A DNA stretch of 51,115 nucleotides, taken from assembly GCA_009780985.1 (NCBI GenBank), contig WQYZ01000006.1, forward strand, positions 1-51,115. The letters are read 5' to 3'. The stretch is from Oscillospiraceae bacterium (GTDB lineage Bacteria; Bacillota; Clostridia; Oscillospirales; WRJC01). The translations under genes and the position numbers were made by a program. The notes beneath the pieces were generated by a model. The model searched no databases, was not told the DNA's origin, and was given only the letters and a program-made list of their open reading frames with translations. Positions within the stretch are counted from its first letter, which is position 1. Every line of letters begins with the position of its first letter. Shown one piece after another: positions 1-8,348 of this stretch.

Positions 1-643
1 ACCGTATATAGACGAACGGATTATATCGCATACTCTTGGAAAAATCTATAGTATTCAAAACTTTTATCTCATATCCGTTATGTTGTAATAACTTTCCGCA
101 CTCAACGAGGATTTGTCCTTTTGGGTCGGTTACGCAATATGAACTGTGCAACTGCATGAGGTTAGGTTTCAGGAAAAATCTTGTTTTTCCGCTTCCTGAC
201 CCGCCAACGATAAGTACGTTTTTATTTCGCGCATACTTAGGATTTTTCGGTCTGCTGTTGAGCGTGAGTGATTCGGTTGCTGTGAGGATAATGTTTTTGT
301 CCGGTTTTAAGTCAACGAACGGTTCAATATCTTTTTTGTTACCCCAGCGGGCAGAACCATACTCAACGTCTTTGCGCCACTTTTTCGCGTTCTTTTTTTT
401 GATATATACAATCGCATATACGCCAGCCGCTCCGACAATTCCAGCGAAAATATCGCGTAAATTCAGGCTTATCATAGGATTTGCCATCACTTTATTCAGC
501 GAAATCATCGTATTTGTGAGTTTGCGAATTATATCAGCTCCGTCAGCAATCCTGTATGCCTCGCTGAGTTTGCAGAAAAGCCAAAATATAAAAATATACG
601 GCAGATACAATAGAACATATTTTTTGATTTTTGCCGTGTTCAT
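1..643 (-). CDS. VirD4/TraG-type conjugative coupling protein, N-terminal part
   Basis: This gene enters from the left edge, so only about 214 N-terminal residues are visible. Two hydrophobic segments (about residues 10-27 and 64-81) form the membrane anchor. They are followed by YGSARWG near residue 95 and a Walker A motif, GGSGSGKTR, near residue 147, then TDPKGQ. This layout is that of type IV coupling ATPases that bring relaxase-bound DNA to a type IV secretion channel. The ATG at 643 overlaps the TGA of the PcfB-like gene as ATGA, so the two are translationally coupled. The pcfB-virD4 order is standard in conjugative elements of Gram-positive bacteria. The end of the gene lies outside the window. 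Confidence 0.9.
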   Translation of the reverse strand, partial: MNTAKIKKYVLLYLPYIFIFWLFCKLSEAYRIADGADIIRKLTNTMISLNKVMANPMISLNLRDIFAGIVGAAGVYAIVYIKKKNAKKWRKDVEYGSARWGNKKDIEPFVDLKPDKNIILTATESLTLNSRPKNPKYARNKNVLIVGGSGSGKTRFFLKPNLMQLHSSYCVTDPKGQILVECGKLLQHNGYEIKVLNTIDFSKSMRYNPFVYIR

Positions 644-1110
644 CAGATTTCACGCTCCCCACGGTTTTTATTTTTGACTGGTGCGGCGACGGATTTTGCT
701 AACTCCTTGAATTTACTGAGTTTCGCGAGCATTGACGGCTTATGCTCTTTAAGCTTTAGTGTGATTGCGGAATACTCTTTGAACGCCGCCTCTAATGCCT
801 GACTGTCTTTCGCCTTGAAAAATATAATCCATCTCGGCGGGGTTTCAGAATCGTCGCGTTTGAGCGCGAAATCCACGTTATATTTCCGCGCCGTACGTTT
901 GAACGTGCCTATATCGTCGCTGGGGATTTCGATATTCGCGAGGCTCGCTCCCTGCTTCGTCAGCGACTTAACGCTCTGTCTGCCTCGTTTGGCTGTCGGT
1001 TCACGCGCGCGTTTCAGAAACGCCCGCATCGCTTTCGCCAGAAGCCGTCCCGTCAGTTTTGCGCCTTTTACCGAGAGTGCGACGGTTTTTTCGTTCACTT
1101 GTTCGTGCAT
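643..1110 (-). CDS. PcfB-like (DUF3801) conjugation accessory protein
   Basis: A 155-residue basic protein. The core (EQVNEKTVALSVKGAKLTG near the start, then GRQSVKSL and IFFKAKDSQALEAAFKEY) matches what I recall of the PcfB/DUF3801 family. That family is encoded directly upstream of the coupling protein and, in the pCF10 system, interacts with it and the relaxase at the membrane. The start at 1110 has GGAG nine bases upstream. The stop overlaps the coupling-protein start by ATGA, and the TOPRIM gene ends only six bases upstream, so all three are one operon. Function beyond the family assignment is inferred from context. Confidence 0.8.
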   Translation of the reverse strand: MHEQVNEKTVALSVKGAKLTGRLLAKAMRAFLKRAREPTAKRGRQSVKSLTKQGASLANIEIPSDDIGTFKRTARKYNVDFALKRDDSETPPRWIIFFKAKDSQALEAAFKEYSAITLKLKEHKPSMLAKLSKFKELAKSVAAPVKNKNRGEREI

Positions 1111-1116
1111 ACTCTC

Positions 1117-2616
1117 TCACTCCAATTCTGCGGCTCCGCGGTTTTTCTGCCTATCACTGTTGGCGGCGTTATATTCCGCGGCTTCCGCTTTTGCTTTTTC
1201 GAGTTTGTCGTGTAATGTCTGATTCTGCGGCGGTTCTGCCGGGCTTAACTCGCGTTTGTACTTCTGCGCCCAGTATGGATGCAGGGTTGTGAGCGTACCG
1301 TCTTCAAATCCGCAGACTGCAATACCCGTTTTACCGCGCACAAGCGCGCCGAATACAGACGACTTATCTGCGCCGTACAACGGCGATACTTCATATTTGC
1401 CGCCGACAAGTTGACTGATTGCCGTCTCCGTCATAGGTATTGCCGCCGCTTGCAGATTTTCGCCGTACTTCGCCGCGAGAATGTCGAGTTTACGAACCTG
1501 TGTCGGAGCAGGTTCATATTTGTTGCCCACTTTTTCCATTCGTTCGGCAAATTCACAGATGTGATAAATATTACTGCCGACGTCAGTATGGCATTCGTCG
1601 ATAAACCGGCATTTTCGGAGCATTTCCTCGCCGTCGTACCCTGATGTGATTTTGATGCTGTCTCCATCTTTGATTGTGAACAGCGTATTATATCCGCTGT
1701 CGATGAATTTGATGTCCTTGCGTATATCCTTCATAAAATCGCCTCTTTCTTGATTTTTTATTAATTGTAAGACCTCGTTCCAGTCTTTGAGTGCAGGTAT
1801 GGAGCGGGTCACTTTTATTTTAAATTTCGCCGCGATTTCGGCGGCGGCTCGGTTTCCGGCTTCGTCATTGTCAGTCGCCGCTATTATATGCGTAATTTCC
1901 TTGTGACATTTCAAAAAATTAGTTAAGGCTGACAGGGCTGTTCCGCTTAGTGCCAGCCGCCACACGTCAAATTCAGGATATATATTCTGGTGGCTCAAAC
2001 AATCAATGGCACTTTCGGTCACGACGACATTCTGACAATCTGTATTTTTCGGCGGTATAACGAAGCAAAACCTTTTATCTGAGCCGTCTGCGTCACGTTT
2101 GAACAGTGATGTGGTGGAACGAATTGCGGCGTAACGTGTCCTGCCGTGTTCATCTTTGCCTGTAAATATGCAGTCATGCCTGTATCGGCTCTCATATAAG
2201 TCGTTGCGGTTTATGCAGTCCAAAATAATTTGTTTATCTATCCCGCGACCTTGCAGGTATGATATGACACGATTGTTGTCTTTGTTGCGTAACGGCAATG
2301 CAAACGGTTTGCGTTCGGGCGGCGAATTTGCCTTTTCCTGCGGCAGAATGGGATTGTTGGGGTATGCGCAAAGCGTTTCGACGGCATCTGCGAATTTTAC
2401 ACCGCGCACTTTTACGAGATAATCCAACGCCGTAACAGACCCAAATCCCTGCGAATGCCAATAAAATCCTTTGTCGTTGACAGCGAGCGACTCATGGTCT
2501 TTTAGTCTGTATTCATTTCCGACGCACTTTATATTATCCGGCTCGTATACGAGAATATAGTCGAGTGCATTGACCTGCCGCGCTTGTTCGATTTGCGATT
2601 TTGTTATATATCCCAT
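1117..2616 (-). CDS. DUF3991/TOPRIM domain protein of a conjugative element
   Basis: About 499 residues. The N-terminal part, beginning GYITKSQIEQARQVNALDY and including FYWHSQGFGSVTALDYLV, is the DUF3991-type region that precedes TOPRIM in element-borne primase-like proteins. The TOPRIM fold follows, with the acidic residue in NVVVTES near residue 200 and the DxD in ATDNDEAG near residue 250. The C-terminal part starts MKDIRKDIKFIDSGYNTLF and resembles domains of large element-borne polyproteins. I place the start at 2616 (MGYITK), not at an upstream codon, because GAGG lies nine bases before it. A role in DNA processing or priming during transfer is likely but not proven. No CHC2 zinc finger or full primase core is visible. 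Confidence 0.75.
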   Translation of the reverse strand: MGYITKSQIEQARQVNALDYILVYEPDNIKCVGNEYRLKDHESLAVNDKGFYWHSQGFGSVTALDYLVKVRGVKFADAVETLCAYPNNPILPQEKANSPPERKPFALPLRNKDNNRVISYLQGRGIDKQIILDCINRNDLYESRYRHDCIFTGKDEHGRTRYAAIRSTTSLFKRDADGSDKRFCFVIPPKNTDCQNVVVTESAIDCLSHQNIYPEFDVWRLALSGTALSALTNFLKCHKEITHIIAATDNDEAGNRAAAEIAAKFKIKVTRSIPALKDWNEVLQLIKNQERGDFMKDIRKDIKFIDSGYNTLFTIKDGDSIKITSGYDGEEMLRKCRFIDECHTDVGSNIYHICEFAERMEKVGNKYEPAPTQVRKLDILAAKYGENLQAAAIPMTETAISQLVGGKYEVSPLYGADKSSVFGALVRGKTGIAVCGFEDGTLTTLHPYWAQKYKRELSPAEPPQNQTLHDKLEKAKAEAAEYNAANSDRQKNRGAAELE

Positions 2617-2798
2617 CTTGTAAAACCTCGCTTCCGTCCGATTCGCCCGTTCAGTTCCGCCTCGCACTTTTCATCCTCACAGCAACAATGCGCTAACCTG
2701 CAACCGAACTTCTTGCCACCGTAATACAAACAGAGGGAACATATCATATCTTCGAGATAATATTCAAATTTGTTATATATTCGTTTGTTTTTGTTCAT
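2604..2798 (-). CDS. Small cysteine-rich element protein
   Basis: A 64-residue protein with a cluster of cysteines (CSLCLYYGGKKFGC, then CCCEDEKC), which may bind a metal. A strong GGAGAGGA ribosome binding site precedes the ATG at 2798. Its stop overlaps the start of the TOPRIM gene by 13 bases, so it belongs to the same transcript. I do not recognise a named family. Small Cys-rich proteins at this position are common in conjugative elements of Clostridia. It could be a zinc-binding regulator. Confidence 0.6.
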   Translation of the reverse strand: MNKNKRIYNKFEYYLEDMICSLCLYYGGKKFGCRLAHCCCEDEKCEAELNGRIGRKRGFTRWDI

Positions 2799-2836
2799 TT
2801 TTCAGTCCTCTCCGTCTTTTTAAAACAAAATAAAAA

Positions 2837-2876
2837 ACCCCAGAACAGTCCCTTTAATAAAGGAAACGCTCTGGGG
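2837..2876 (-). terminator. Rho-independent terminator after the DUF4037 gene
   Basis: The outer arms CCCCAGA and TCTGGGG enclose an inner CCTTTA/TAAAGG stem. On the minus strand a T-rich run (TTTTTTATTTTG) follows. It lies downstream of the DUF4037 gene and upstream of the small Cys-rich gene, so it separates two minus-strand transcripts. Confidence 0.7.
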
Positions 2877-2996
2877 CGATTTTGTTTATATTTATTTTTT
2901 ATTACAGATTAGATAATGTAGTTAATCATGTATTATGCGTCTTTTATAGTATGTAGGGCAGTGTGCTTATACTGTTCAGTAAACTCCTACCTTGAT

Positions 2997-3995
2997 TTAA
3001 TCATATAGCTGTTGAATTTTACCCCTACGTTGTGGATTGTCCCACAAGTGATTTAAATTTCCGATTTGGCTCATTGAACCAATGAGAGGACAATTTTTCA
3101 ATTCTGGATTCGTGATTTTTTCTTTCACTATCCCGGCGAAATTGTCGGTGAAGATTACTTTAATATCCCTGTCGTAATAGTCTTGTACTTTAATTTCAAA
3201 CGGCTCGGTGATATTGCATGCGTTATGCAACTCGGCTACAAGCACTTGTGCATTTACGATACATCTTTCACGCTCTGTTATCGTATTTGCAAAAAGTGCA
3301 GCGGTGATTTCATTATGTATATTATCAAGAGATAACCGATTGAAAGCCGTACCAAACCACTTGCTGTATGGCGCATACTTGTTTTTATACAAAAAACATA
3401 ACCGCATTAACCTTTCTGCAATTCGCGCACAGATAATTCTTGAACCGATTTCATCACCAACATCACTTGTTCGCTTCATAAATGCCTGTTCTTCCGCAAT
3501 AATAGACCATTGCGAGGCAATTAGATACATCTTAACATCATGCGGATAGAATGATAGTTTCTTCCTCGTTTCCTCAATATCAAGCATATCAAGAAAAATT
3601 TTACCTGCTGTTAAGCCAAGCAAGCGGTGTTCGGATACGGCAAGCCATTCAATATCGGTTTGAGGCATTTTCCCTATATACATTTCTATGACTTCATTAA
3701 TTGAGGTAATCCAAACAGAACTGCGATATCCTTTATACTCAGATGGCAGATTTTTTTCAAACATAGCCGCCAACTCATCTCTGATGTTCAATTCATTATC
3801 GTTTAAGAACAATATCGGACTTGCACTCCAGCCGTGGTCGGTAGAAACAATGTCGTCATAACCCAAAATTTGAGAACCTGCGGTAATCAACCCCGCCGAA
3901 AATTTCAAATCAGGATAATGCTGTTGGATAAAAGGTAACATATATTCGCTAAAAAATGATTCGCACAAATCTAAGCCATTAATAAATTCTTTCAA
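2997..3995 (-). CDS. DUF4037 domain protein, nucleotidyltransferase-like
   Basis: A 332-residue protein. Residues about 30-65 contain LGYDDIVSTDHGWSASPILFL, the signature (quoted here as a split motif: GYDDIVSTDHGW then SASPILFL) of DUF4037 proteins, which I know as relatives of pol-beta-type nucleotidyltransferases. The rest is helical. The start is TTG at 3995, supported by AAGGAG seven bases upstream. A possible TATAAT lies about 35 bases upstream of the start. It sits between the partition genes and the transfer genes of the element, so it is probably cargo. Substrate unknown; a role in antibiotic or nucleotide modification is only a guess. Confidence 0.7.
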   Translation of the reverse strand: MKEFINGLDLCESFFSEYMLPFIQQHYPDLKFSAGLITAGSQILGYDDIVSTDHGWSASPILFLNDNELNIRDELAAMFEKNLPSEYKGYRSSVWITSINEVIEMYIGKMPQTDIEWLAVSEHRLLGLTAGKIFLDMLDIEETRKKLSFYPHDVKMYLIASQWSIIAEEQAFMKRTSDVGDEIGSRIICARIAERLMRLCFLYKNKYAPYSKWFGTAFNRLSLDNIHNEITAALFANTITERERCIVNAQVLVAELHNACNITEPFEIKVQDYYDRDIKVIFTDNFAGIVKEKITNPELKNCPLIGSMSQIGNLNHLWDNPQRRGKIQQLYD

Positions 3996-4206
3996 TGTTA
4001 AACTCCTTCAATTTATACCGATAATATAAATTATACCATCTATCCAGCATTACATCATGTAATCCAGAAAAGAAAATTAATATAACATATAGAATAACAT
4101 AGTTTCCATAAAATTTCAATGATAAAAATGTAAAGTTTTGCAATACATCAAAAGCGTGATTCTTCCCCGTGTTGGGCAATTACCACGCTCTTGACATATA
4201 AATTTA

Positions 4207-5106
4207 TTATACTTTCGCTTGTTCGGACTGCCAAACGCGAAGCAAATCGTTTATGATTTTTTCCATTTGACGTGGTGTATAGTCTGTGGGGAAATACCTA
4301 CGGAATCGTGTTGCTTCGGTCGTTTCGCCTTTCTGTGGTTTTTTTGCCGCTGATAATACGCTGTCGATGGCTTCCAATGTCAGCGTTCCGTCATGTTTCA
4401 TTTTTTTGAGCCGCACTGCCTGTGACAACGACGGTTTTACGTCATATTTCGCCATAACTTCCGCTACAGTAGTCTGTTCTGAAATAGACAGATAGGATAG
4501 TTCGACGGCAGGGTTGAACGCAAGCTGTTTCGCGTCAACCTTGTCGATTAGGGCGGCGATGAGTTCGGTCAGCCGCACGAGCCGGAAGATTTGGTTTTTA
4601 CTCTCTCCCGTCTGTTCGCATAATATATCAACCGATAACTGCCCCGGCGTGTCAGATTTTGCCCCTCTGTGATTCAACGCTTCGAGTTTTACGCGGTATG
4701 CCCACGCTTTTTCGCTGTACAACAGCGTTTCGCGCCGTTCGAGGTTGCTATCGACAAGAGCGATCACCGCTTCGTCGTCGTTGAGTTCACGGACGATTAC
4801 AGGCATAGTGGCGATATCTGCGAGTTCACAGGCTCGTTTACGTCTGTTTCCGCAGAGCAGTTCATACCCACCGTTGGCGCGTGGACGTGCAAGCCCCGGT
4901 TCACGAACACCATATTGCTTGACGCTCTGTACAAGACGTTGCATGGTTTCATCGTCGTTTACCTGAAACGGGTGGAACTCTGGCGGGTAGAGTTTGCAAA
5001 GTGGGATTTCTACGATTTGTTCACCGATTATGTTAGGCGTACTGGTGTTGAATATGTCATTATACCCAACGAGGGCAAGATTACCAGTTATCTTTGCCTT
5101 AGACAT
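4207..5106 (-). CDS. parB: ParB/Spo0J-family partition protein
   Basis: A 299-residue protein. The N-terminal domain has LYPPEFHPFQ near residue 40 and the hallmark LLCGNRRKRACELA near residue 85 (the family GxxRxxA box that binds CTP and drives DNA clamp sliding), followed by IPVIVR-like MPVIVREL. A helix-turn-helix region follows near LCEQTGESKNQIFRLVRL. The best start is ATG at 5106, nine bases after GGAGG. A TTG at 5112 would sit only three bases from it. It overlaps the end of parA by a few bases, so the two form a parAB operon that stabilises the excised circular form of the element. Confidence 0.88.
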   Translation of the reverse strand: MSKAKITGNLALVGYNDIFNTSTPNIIGEQIVEIPLCKLYPPEFHPFQVNDDETMQRLVQSVKQYGVREPGLARPRANGGYELLCGNRRKRACELADIATMPVIVRELNDDEAVIALVDSNLERRETLLYSEKAWAYRVKLEALNHRGAKSDTPGQLSVDILCEQTGESKNQIFRLVRLTELIAALIDKVDAKQLAFNPAVELSYLSISEQTTVAEVMAKYDVKPSLSQAVRLKKMKHDGTLTLEAIDSVLSAAKKPQKGETTEATRFRRYFPTDYTPRQMEKIINDLLRVWQSEQAKV

Positions 5107-5881
5107 TATCAATTACCTCCCCTACGAGCGATTCGTATGCCGCCACCACTCTGCTGTTCGGATCATATGTGAAAATTGATTTGCCCGTCGCGCTCGCTTC
5201 CGCGGCTCGTATTGTCTGCGGTATATGCTCTTTGAAAATGCGGATTTCCCCGCCGTACGCTTTCTCTATCATATCGATGATTTCTTTGGTGAATTTGGGT
5301 CTTTTATCAACCATCGTCAGGAGTATGCCGTCAATTGTGAGATTCGGATTGACAACCCTGCGTATCTGTGCTATACTTTTCAAAAGTAGTTCCAACCCTT
5401 TCGCGTCAAGGAATTTCGGCGTAACGGGGATTATTGCGCTGCTCGCTGCCGCAAGTGCATTCACCGTCAGTAAGTCAAGGGTGGGTGCAGTATCTATGAT
5501 AAGATAATCATACAGAGATTGCACTTTGTCGATGTACTGCCGGAGTATGGTTTCGCGTCCGATGAGCGGCGCGAGTACGAGTTCGATGCCTGTCAAGCTA
5601 TTATTCGCGGGCATGATGTCAGCACCCTCTGCGTGGTGGATTATTCCTTTTTTCGGCTCAATGTCTTTTTCGGCTATGATGTCTGATATAATTGTTGCGA
5701 GTGTAACGGGAACTCTGTCCGGCTCTGCCACTCCCATGCTGACGGTTAGCGAGTGCTGGCTGTCTGCGTCAATCATCAGGACTTTTTTGCCGTGCCGGGT
5801 AAGCCCGACACCGAGGCTTGCAGCTGTGAAACTTTTGCCGCAGCCTCCTTTTCTGTTTGTGATCACGATTGTTTTTGCCAT
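5099..5881 (-). CDS. parA: ParA-family partition ATPase
   Basis: A 260-residue P-loop ATPase. It has a deviant Walker A near the N terminus, NRKGGCGKSFTAASLG, with both lysines expected for ParA/MinD proteins. Walker A' is KVLMIDADSQHS and Walker B is DYLIIDTAPTLD. ParA dimerises on ATP and binds DNA nonspecifically, positioning ParB-bound DNA. GGAGG precedes the ATG at 5881. It is the outermost gene of the element: upstream lie only about 180 bases of repeat-rich DNA before the spoIVA junction. Chromosomal Soj is less likely given the coupled conjugation genes. Confidence 0.92.
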   Translation of the reverse strand: MAKTIVITNRKGGCGKSFTAASLGVGLTRHGKKVLMIDADSQHSLTVSMGVAEPDRVPVTLATIISDIIAEKDIEPKKGIIHHAEGADIMPANNSLTGIELVLAPLIGRETILRQYIDKVQSLYDYLIIDTAPTLDLLTVNALAAASSAIIPVTPKFLDAKGLELLLKSIAQIRRVVNPNLTIDGILLTMVDKRPKFTKEIIDMIEKAYGGEIRIFKEHIPQTIRAAEASATGKSIFTYDPNSRVVAAYESLVGEVIDNV

Positions 5882-5932
5882 TTTTTTGTACCTCCACTTT
5901 CTTTAATCAGGTAGATAAGTTTTGAGAAGATA

Positions 5933-6092
5933 AATGGGATTGAAATCATTTTACAGATTCAATCCCATTCCTTCAGAAACTTTACCCCCGATTCTGTTTA
6001 TATTTACCCCCGAAAGGATATAAAAATAGGACTAAACCTTTAAAGCCCCTTTTTATGTGACTTTTTTAGTTTAGCCCTATTATAACAGAATC
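5933..6092. repeat. Repeat-rich end of the conjugative element (attachment-site region)
   Basis: Four nested or tandem repeats lie between parA and the spoIVA junction. A perfect 12-bp inverted repeat lies at 5933-5944/5958-5969 (AATGGGATTGAA). An 11-bp direct repeat TTTACCCCCGA lies at 5981 and 6003, exactly 22 bp apart. A 13-bp inverted repeat with one mismatch lies at 6025-6037/6069-6081. A 9-bp inverted repeat GATTCTGTT lies at 5990-5998 and its partner at 6084-6092, ending at the junction. Such arrays typically bind recombinase, Xis or replication proteins at element ends. Which protein binds is not visible. Confidence 0.65.
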
Positions 6093-6155
6093 ACCTATAT
6101 ATATGTCTCCCTGAGTTCTTTCGGCTATATCTCTATATATTGCGTAATCTGTCAT
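6066..6155 (-). pseudogene. spoIVA: spoIVA 5-prime fragment interrupted by the conjugative element
   Basis: The minus-strand frame from ATG 6155 reads MTDYAIYRDIAERTQGDIYIG and then DSVIIGLN and a stop. The first 21 residues match the highly conserved start of SpoIVA, the ATPase that forms the basement layer of the spore coat. In the family that block continues VVGPVRTGKST (Walker A). Here the match stops abruptly after codon 21 (base 6093), where element DNA begins. A GGGAGGA ribosome binding site precedes the ATG. The rest of spoIVA would lie beyond the other end of the element, outside this window. Precise excision should restore the gene. Confidence 0.85.
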
Positions 6156-6286
6156 AATTATATATTCCTCCCGCATGTTTTTAAATAAATTCATTAAATT
6201 ATACGCTGCATTATTTTTTTTAGAACAAATTATAGCTTTAAAAGTTTATTTATACAAAAATTTCACTCAATTTTAATCAAAACTTG

Positions 6287-6315
6287 TTGACAATAACATT
6301 ATATTTATTTATAAT
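6287..6315 (+). promoter_or_regulatory. Consensus sigma-A promoter of the sugar gene cluster
   Basis: TTGACA at 6287-6292 and TATAAT at 6310-6315, spaced by exactly 17 bases: a perfect housekeeping promoter. It starts 86 bases upstream of the first TIM-barrel gene and points away from the spoIVA fragment. Confidence 0.85.
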
Positions 6316-6400
6316 TAGAGATATAATAAAAATAAAGAATTTAATAAAATTATGAAATAATGAATATTTAATCTGTATTTAATCTTGAGGAGGATATTTT

Positions 6401-7180
6401 ATGTCAGAATTAAAATTAGGCGCGCAGTTATATACAGTGCGCGAATACACGCAAACCGAAATGGATTTCGCCGATACTATTAAAAAAGTTGCAAACATAG
6501 GCTACAGGTACGTTCAGGTATCCGGAATAGGCGGCGGCATTTCGGCGGGCTTTATAAGAAAAGTTACGGACGATTATAATATCAAAGTCATATTGACGCA
6601 CACTTCGCCCGAGAGAATCAAAAACGAAACGGAAAAAGTCATTGAAGAACACGAGATTTTCAAGTGCCCCGGCATCGGTGTTGGCGGAATGTTCGGCGTT
6701 GACAGAACTGCGGACGGATTCAAGCAGTTTGCTGATGATTTTGCAAAAGCTGTCGAAAAAATAAAAGCCGCAAAAAAAGTCTTTTTATATCATAACCACA
6801 GGTTTGAATTTGAAAAATTCGCGGAAAATCAGACCGGGATGGATATCCTGCTGAAAAATACGGACAAAGCCGGATTTAAATTAACTTTTGATACATACTG
6901 GGCGCAGGCGGGAGGAATCGACCCTGCGGATTTCATCAAAAAACACAGCGACAGGATTTTCGCGACGCATTTAAAAGACATGACAGTCATAAACGACAAG
7001 ATTGAAATGACCGAACTGCTGACCGGTAATATGAATTTTGCGAGAATATTGAAAGTCTCTGAAAAGCACAACATATTCTGGCATTTTGTCGAGCAGGACG
7101 AAGTCCGCATGAACGCGTTCGACAGTCTGAAACTCAGTTTCGACAACCTGATGAAAACGGGGAAATTCAGCAAAGTATAA
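6401..7180 (+). CDS. Sugar phosphate isomerase/epimerase (xylose isomerase-like TIM barrel)
   Basis: A 259-residue protein of the AP endonuclease 2/xylose-isomerase-like fold. Visible blocks are LGAQLYTVRE at the N terminus, FLYHNHRFEFEKF near residue 130 (metal-site histidines), FDTYWAQAGGIDP near 165, THLKDM near 190 and FVEQDE near 228. These positions match the divalent-metal ligands of this family. GAGGAGG precedes the ATG. It is the first gene of the cluster after the promoter. The substrate cannot be read from sequence; neighbours suggest a role in deoxyhexose, inositol-like or keto-sugar conversion. Confidence 0.85.
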   Translation: MSELKLGAQLYTVREYTQTEMDFADTIKKVANIGYRYVQVSGIGGGISAGFIRKVTDDYNIKVILTHTSPERIKNETEKVIEEHEIFKCPGIGVGGMFGVDRTADGFKQFADDFAKAVEKIKAAKKVFLYHNHRFEFEKFAENQTGMDILLKNTDKAGFKLTFDTYWAQAGGIDPADFIKKHSDRIFATHLKDMTVINDKIEMTELLTGNMNFARILKVSEKHNIFWHFVEQDEVRMNAFDSLKLSFDNLMKTGKFSKV

Positions 7181-7254
7181 ACAAGGGTATTTATATTTTC
7201 TACCGACACACTACTAACCAGCAGTTTTCAATGTATAAAAAAGGAGGTTGCATA

Positions 7255-8271
7255 ATGCACCGTATAACATTAATACCGGGAGATGGAATAGGACCCGAAG
7301 TCGCGCTCGCGACCCGCAGAGTATTGGAAGCGACCGGCGTTCAATTTGACTGGGATATTCGGAATGTCGGAGAATCCCAGATTACGCTTCACGGTACTCC
7401 ACTCCCCGAAGATACTCTGACATCGGTTGAAAGAAACCGTATAGCTCTGAAAGGACCGATTACTACGCCGAAAGGAATTGGATTCCGCAGTGTGAGTGTG
7501 GAGCTTCGGAAAAAATTCGATCTCTACGTCAATCTCCGTCCGATAAAAACATACCCCAATATACCCTCAAAATATGACAATGTGGATTTGGTTATCGTCC
7601 GTGAAAATACGGAAGATTTGTATTCGGGGGTTGAATTTATGGTGAGTCCGGACATAGCCCAAAGCGTCAAGATATTCACACGCAAAGGCTGTGAGCGCAT
7701 CATTCGTTTCGCTTTTGAATATGCGATGAAAAATAACCGAAAAAAAGTGACCGCCGTGCATAAAGCAAATATTATGAAGTGTACCGACGGTCTGTTTTTG
7801 GAAGTCGCAAACTGCATAGCAAAGGATTATCCATCTATCGAATATGAAGATATGATTATTGATGCTATGTGTATGCGCTTAGTTCAATATCCCGAAAGAT
7901 ATGATGTATTGGTGCTCCCTAACCTTTATGGGGATATTGTATCCGACCTCTGTGCCGGATTGGTGGGAGGAATAGGAATTACACCCGGCGCAAATATCGG
8001 CGCTGAAATTTCCATTTTCGAGGCAATACACGGCAGCGCTCCCGATATCGCCGGGAAAGGAATCGCCAATCCCATCGCCCTGATTCTTTCCGGAGTAATG
8101 ATGCTTCGCCAATTAAATGAAGTAAACGCCGCAGAACGGATAGAACAGGCAATCAATAAAATCCTGATGGAAGGAAAATATCTCACTTTTGACTTGGGAG
8201 GGAAATCAACCACCGATGAGTTTGTTGCCGCTATTATCGAAAAAATCAAAAACATGGATATTATAGCATAA
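7255..8271 (+). CDS. Isocitrate/isopropylmalate dehydrogenase family protein, isocitrate dehydrogenase-like
   Basis: A 338-residue beta-decarboxylating dehydrogenase. It starts with ITLIPGDGIGPEV and has RENTEDLYSGVE, typical of NAD-dependent isocitrate dehydrogenases rather than LeuB. The metal-binding region NLYGDIVSDLCAGLVGGIG and the nucleotide-site block IHGSAPDIAGKG are intact. I choose the ATG at 7255 because AAAGGAGG lies seven bases upstream; the earlier in-frame ATG at 7231 would place that site inside the gene. It sits between a TIM-barrel isomerase and a methyltransferase, odd company for a citrate-pathway enzyme, so homoisocitrate, tartrate or another hydroxyacid is possible. Confidence 0.85.
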   Translation: MHRITLIPGDGIGPEVALATRRVLEATGVQFDWDIRNVGESQITLHGTPLPEDTLTSVERNRIALKGPITTPKGIGFRSVSVELRKKFDLYVNLRPIKTYPNIPSKYDNVDLVIVRENTEDLYSGVEFMVSPDIAQSVKIFTRKGCERIIRFAFEYAMKNNRKKVTAVHKANIMKCTDGLFLEVANCIAKDYPSIEYEDMIIDAMCMRLVQYPERYDVLVLPNLYGDIVSDLCAGLVGGIGITPGANIGAEISIFEAIHGSAPDIAGKGIANPIALILSGVMMLRQLNEVNAAERIEQAINKILMEGKYLTFDLGGKSTTDEFVAAIIEKIKNMDIIA

Positions 8272-8348
8272 ATATTAGGCTTGCAGTATAAGCATTATCT
8301 TCAGAAAATTTTTCATAAATTAGAATAATTATAGAGGTAAAATATAAC

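Noticed and set aside
36-677. Long plus-strand open frame over the first 640 bases
   Set aside because: It is a shadow of the minus-strand coupling-protein gene, which carries Walker A and membrane segments and is ATGA-coupled to its upstream gene.
3979-4179. 66-codon minus-strand frame upstream of the DUF4037 gene
   Set aside because: AT-rich, no ribosome binding site, and it spans the likely promoter of that gene.
6078-6107. Hybrid promoter across the spoIVA junction (TATAAT on the minus strand)
   Set aside because: TATAAT is present at 6079-6084, but no acceptable -35 box lies at 16-18 bases. Probably chance in AT-rich DNA.
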